Positions 5,039 through 5,105 of a stretch of 5,105 nucleotides of DNA are shown piece after piece (positions within the stretch are counted from its first letter, which is position 1; each line of letters begins with the position of its first letter). The translations under genes were made by a program, and so were the position numbers. The notes under the pieces were generated by a model. The model had not been told where the DNA came from. It did not search any database and worked only from the letters and a program-made list of their open reading frames with translations. The stretch is from Oscillospiraceae bacterium (lineage in GTDB: Bacteria; Bacillota; Clostridia; Oscillospirales; Oscillospiraceae), in assembly GCA_017521875.1 (NCBI GenBank), contig JAFXBH010000075.1:1-5105 (forward strand), read 5' to 3'.

Positions 5039-5053
5039 CGTCTACCGGCTCCA
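5033..5053 (+). repeat. Direct repeat copy 2: detached tRNA-Thr 3' tail
   Basis: Exact copy of 4917-4937, including the unpaired T-stem G and the CCA, but without a tRNA body in front of it. Its UACCGGC could pair with the 5' acceptor strand of tRNA-Thr in place of the true 3' end. Its first six bases also close the outer stem of the spacer structure. Confidence 0.95.
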
Positions 5054-5076
5054 AACGGGGCGGGTAAATTGAATAT

Positions 5077-5105
5077 GGGGGAGTTCCCGAGTGGCCAAAG
5101 GGGAC
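5077..5105 (+). tRNA. tRNA-Tyr, 5' part only (cut by window edge)
   Basis: GGGGGAG (acceptor 5' strand, 5077-5083), TT, then CCCGAGTGGCCAAAGGG, the D-arm signature of bacterial class II tRNA-Tyr; Ser and Leu D-arms differ from it. Anticodon and 3' half lie beyond the window, so identity rests on the D-arm. The Thr-Tyr order is common in bacterial tRNA clusters. Confidence 0.85.

Larger units (their letters stand above)
4938..5053 (+). mobile_element. 116-bp structured insertion or att-like remnant next to tRNA-Thr
   Basis: One repeat period beyond the mature tRNA: 95 bp of unique sequence plus the second 21-nt tRNA tail. It contains two perfect hairpins and an enclosing interrupted stem, and no coding capacity or integrase. 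Possible origins are an att-core duplication left after loss of a tRNA-targeting integrative element, a non-autonomous structured element, or an rtT-like repeat as known after E. coli tyrT, whose units also begin with a tRNA 3'-end copy. The duplication is seen; mobility is inferred. Confidence 0.4.

Noticed and set aside
5033..5053. Second tRNA gene or tRNA pseudogene at the second tail copy
   Set aside because: Only the 3' 21 nt match; the sequence in front has no D-arm, anticodon arm or 5' acceptor strand, so it is a tail repeat rather than a degraded tRNA.
4917..5053. CRISPR-like array from the 21-nt direct repeats
   Set aside because: Only two copies, the repeat is a tRNA 3' end, and the single 'spacer' is 95 bp and palindromic.

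Overview
The window looks like a chromosomal segment of a Gram-positive anaerobe of the Clostridia, perhaps Oscillospiraceae-like. The signs are GGAGG-type ribosome binding sites, consensus sigma-A promoters, intrinsic terminators with T-tracts, AT-rich spacers between genes of moderate GC, and a tRNA-Thr/tRNA-Tyr pair with encoded CCA. The taxon is an inference; no marker gene settles it.

Layout, left to right. Bases 1-128 (minus) hold the first 42 codons of a HAD-superfamily phosphatase-like protein, with its own promoter at 200-227. Next, on the same strand, is a complete SGNH/GDSL-type hydrolase (343-1632), closed by a strong terminator at 304-329. A divergent intergenic region (1633-2049) separates it from a plus-strand CNNM/CorC-family membrane protein with DUF21, two CBS motifs and a CorC_HlyC domain (2050-3375). 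That gene has an extended -10 promoter and a leader of about 190 nt. The leader folds into a long imperfect stem followed directly by an intrinsic-terminator-like hairpin, and it also encodes a possible 28-codon acidic/proline-rich peptide. A hairpin at 3423-3456 is shared with the convergent sugar-kinase-like (NahK/APH fold) gene at 3488-4561 (minus). From 4813 a perfect consensus promoter drives a tRNA cluster: tRNA-Thr(UGU), then the 5' end of tRNA-Tyr, cut by the window edge.

The protein genes appear to be single-gene transcription units with no shared pathway. The SGNH hydrolase and the kinase both suggest carbohydrate metabolism, and the CNNM protein suggests divalent-cation (Mg2+) transport.

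Two places stand out. First, the last 21 nt of tRNA-Thr, from the T-loop to CCA, are repeated exactly 116 bp downstream. The 95 bp between the copies fold into a multi-hairpin structure, which resembles an att-type scar, a small structured mobile element, or the rtT-type repeats of the E. coli tyrT operon. Second, the CNNM leader looks like a transcription attenuator that I could not assign to a known riboswitch class.
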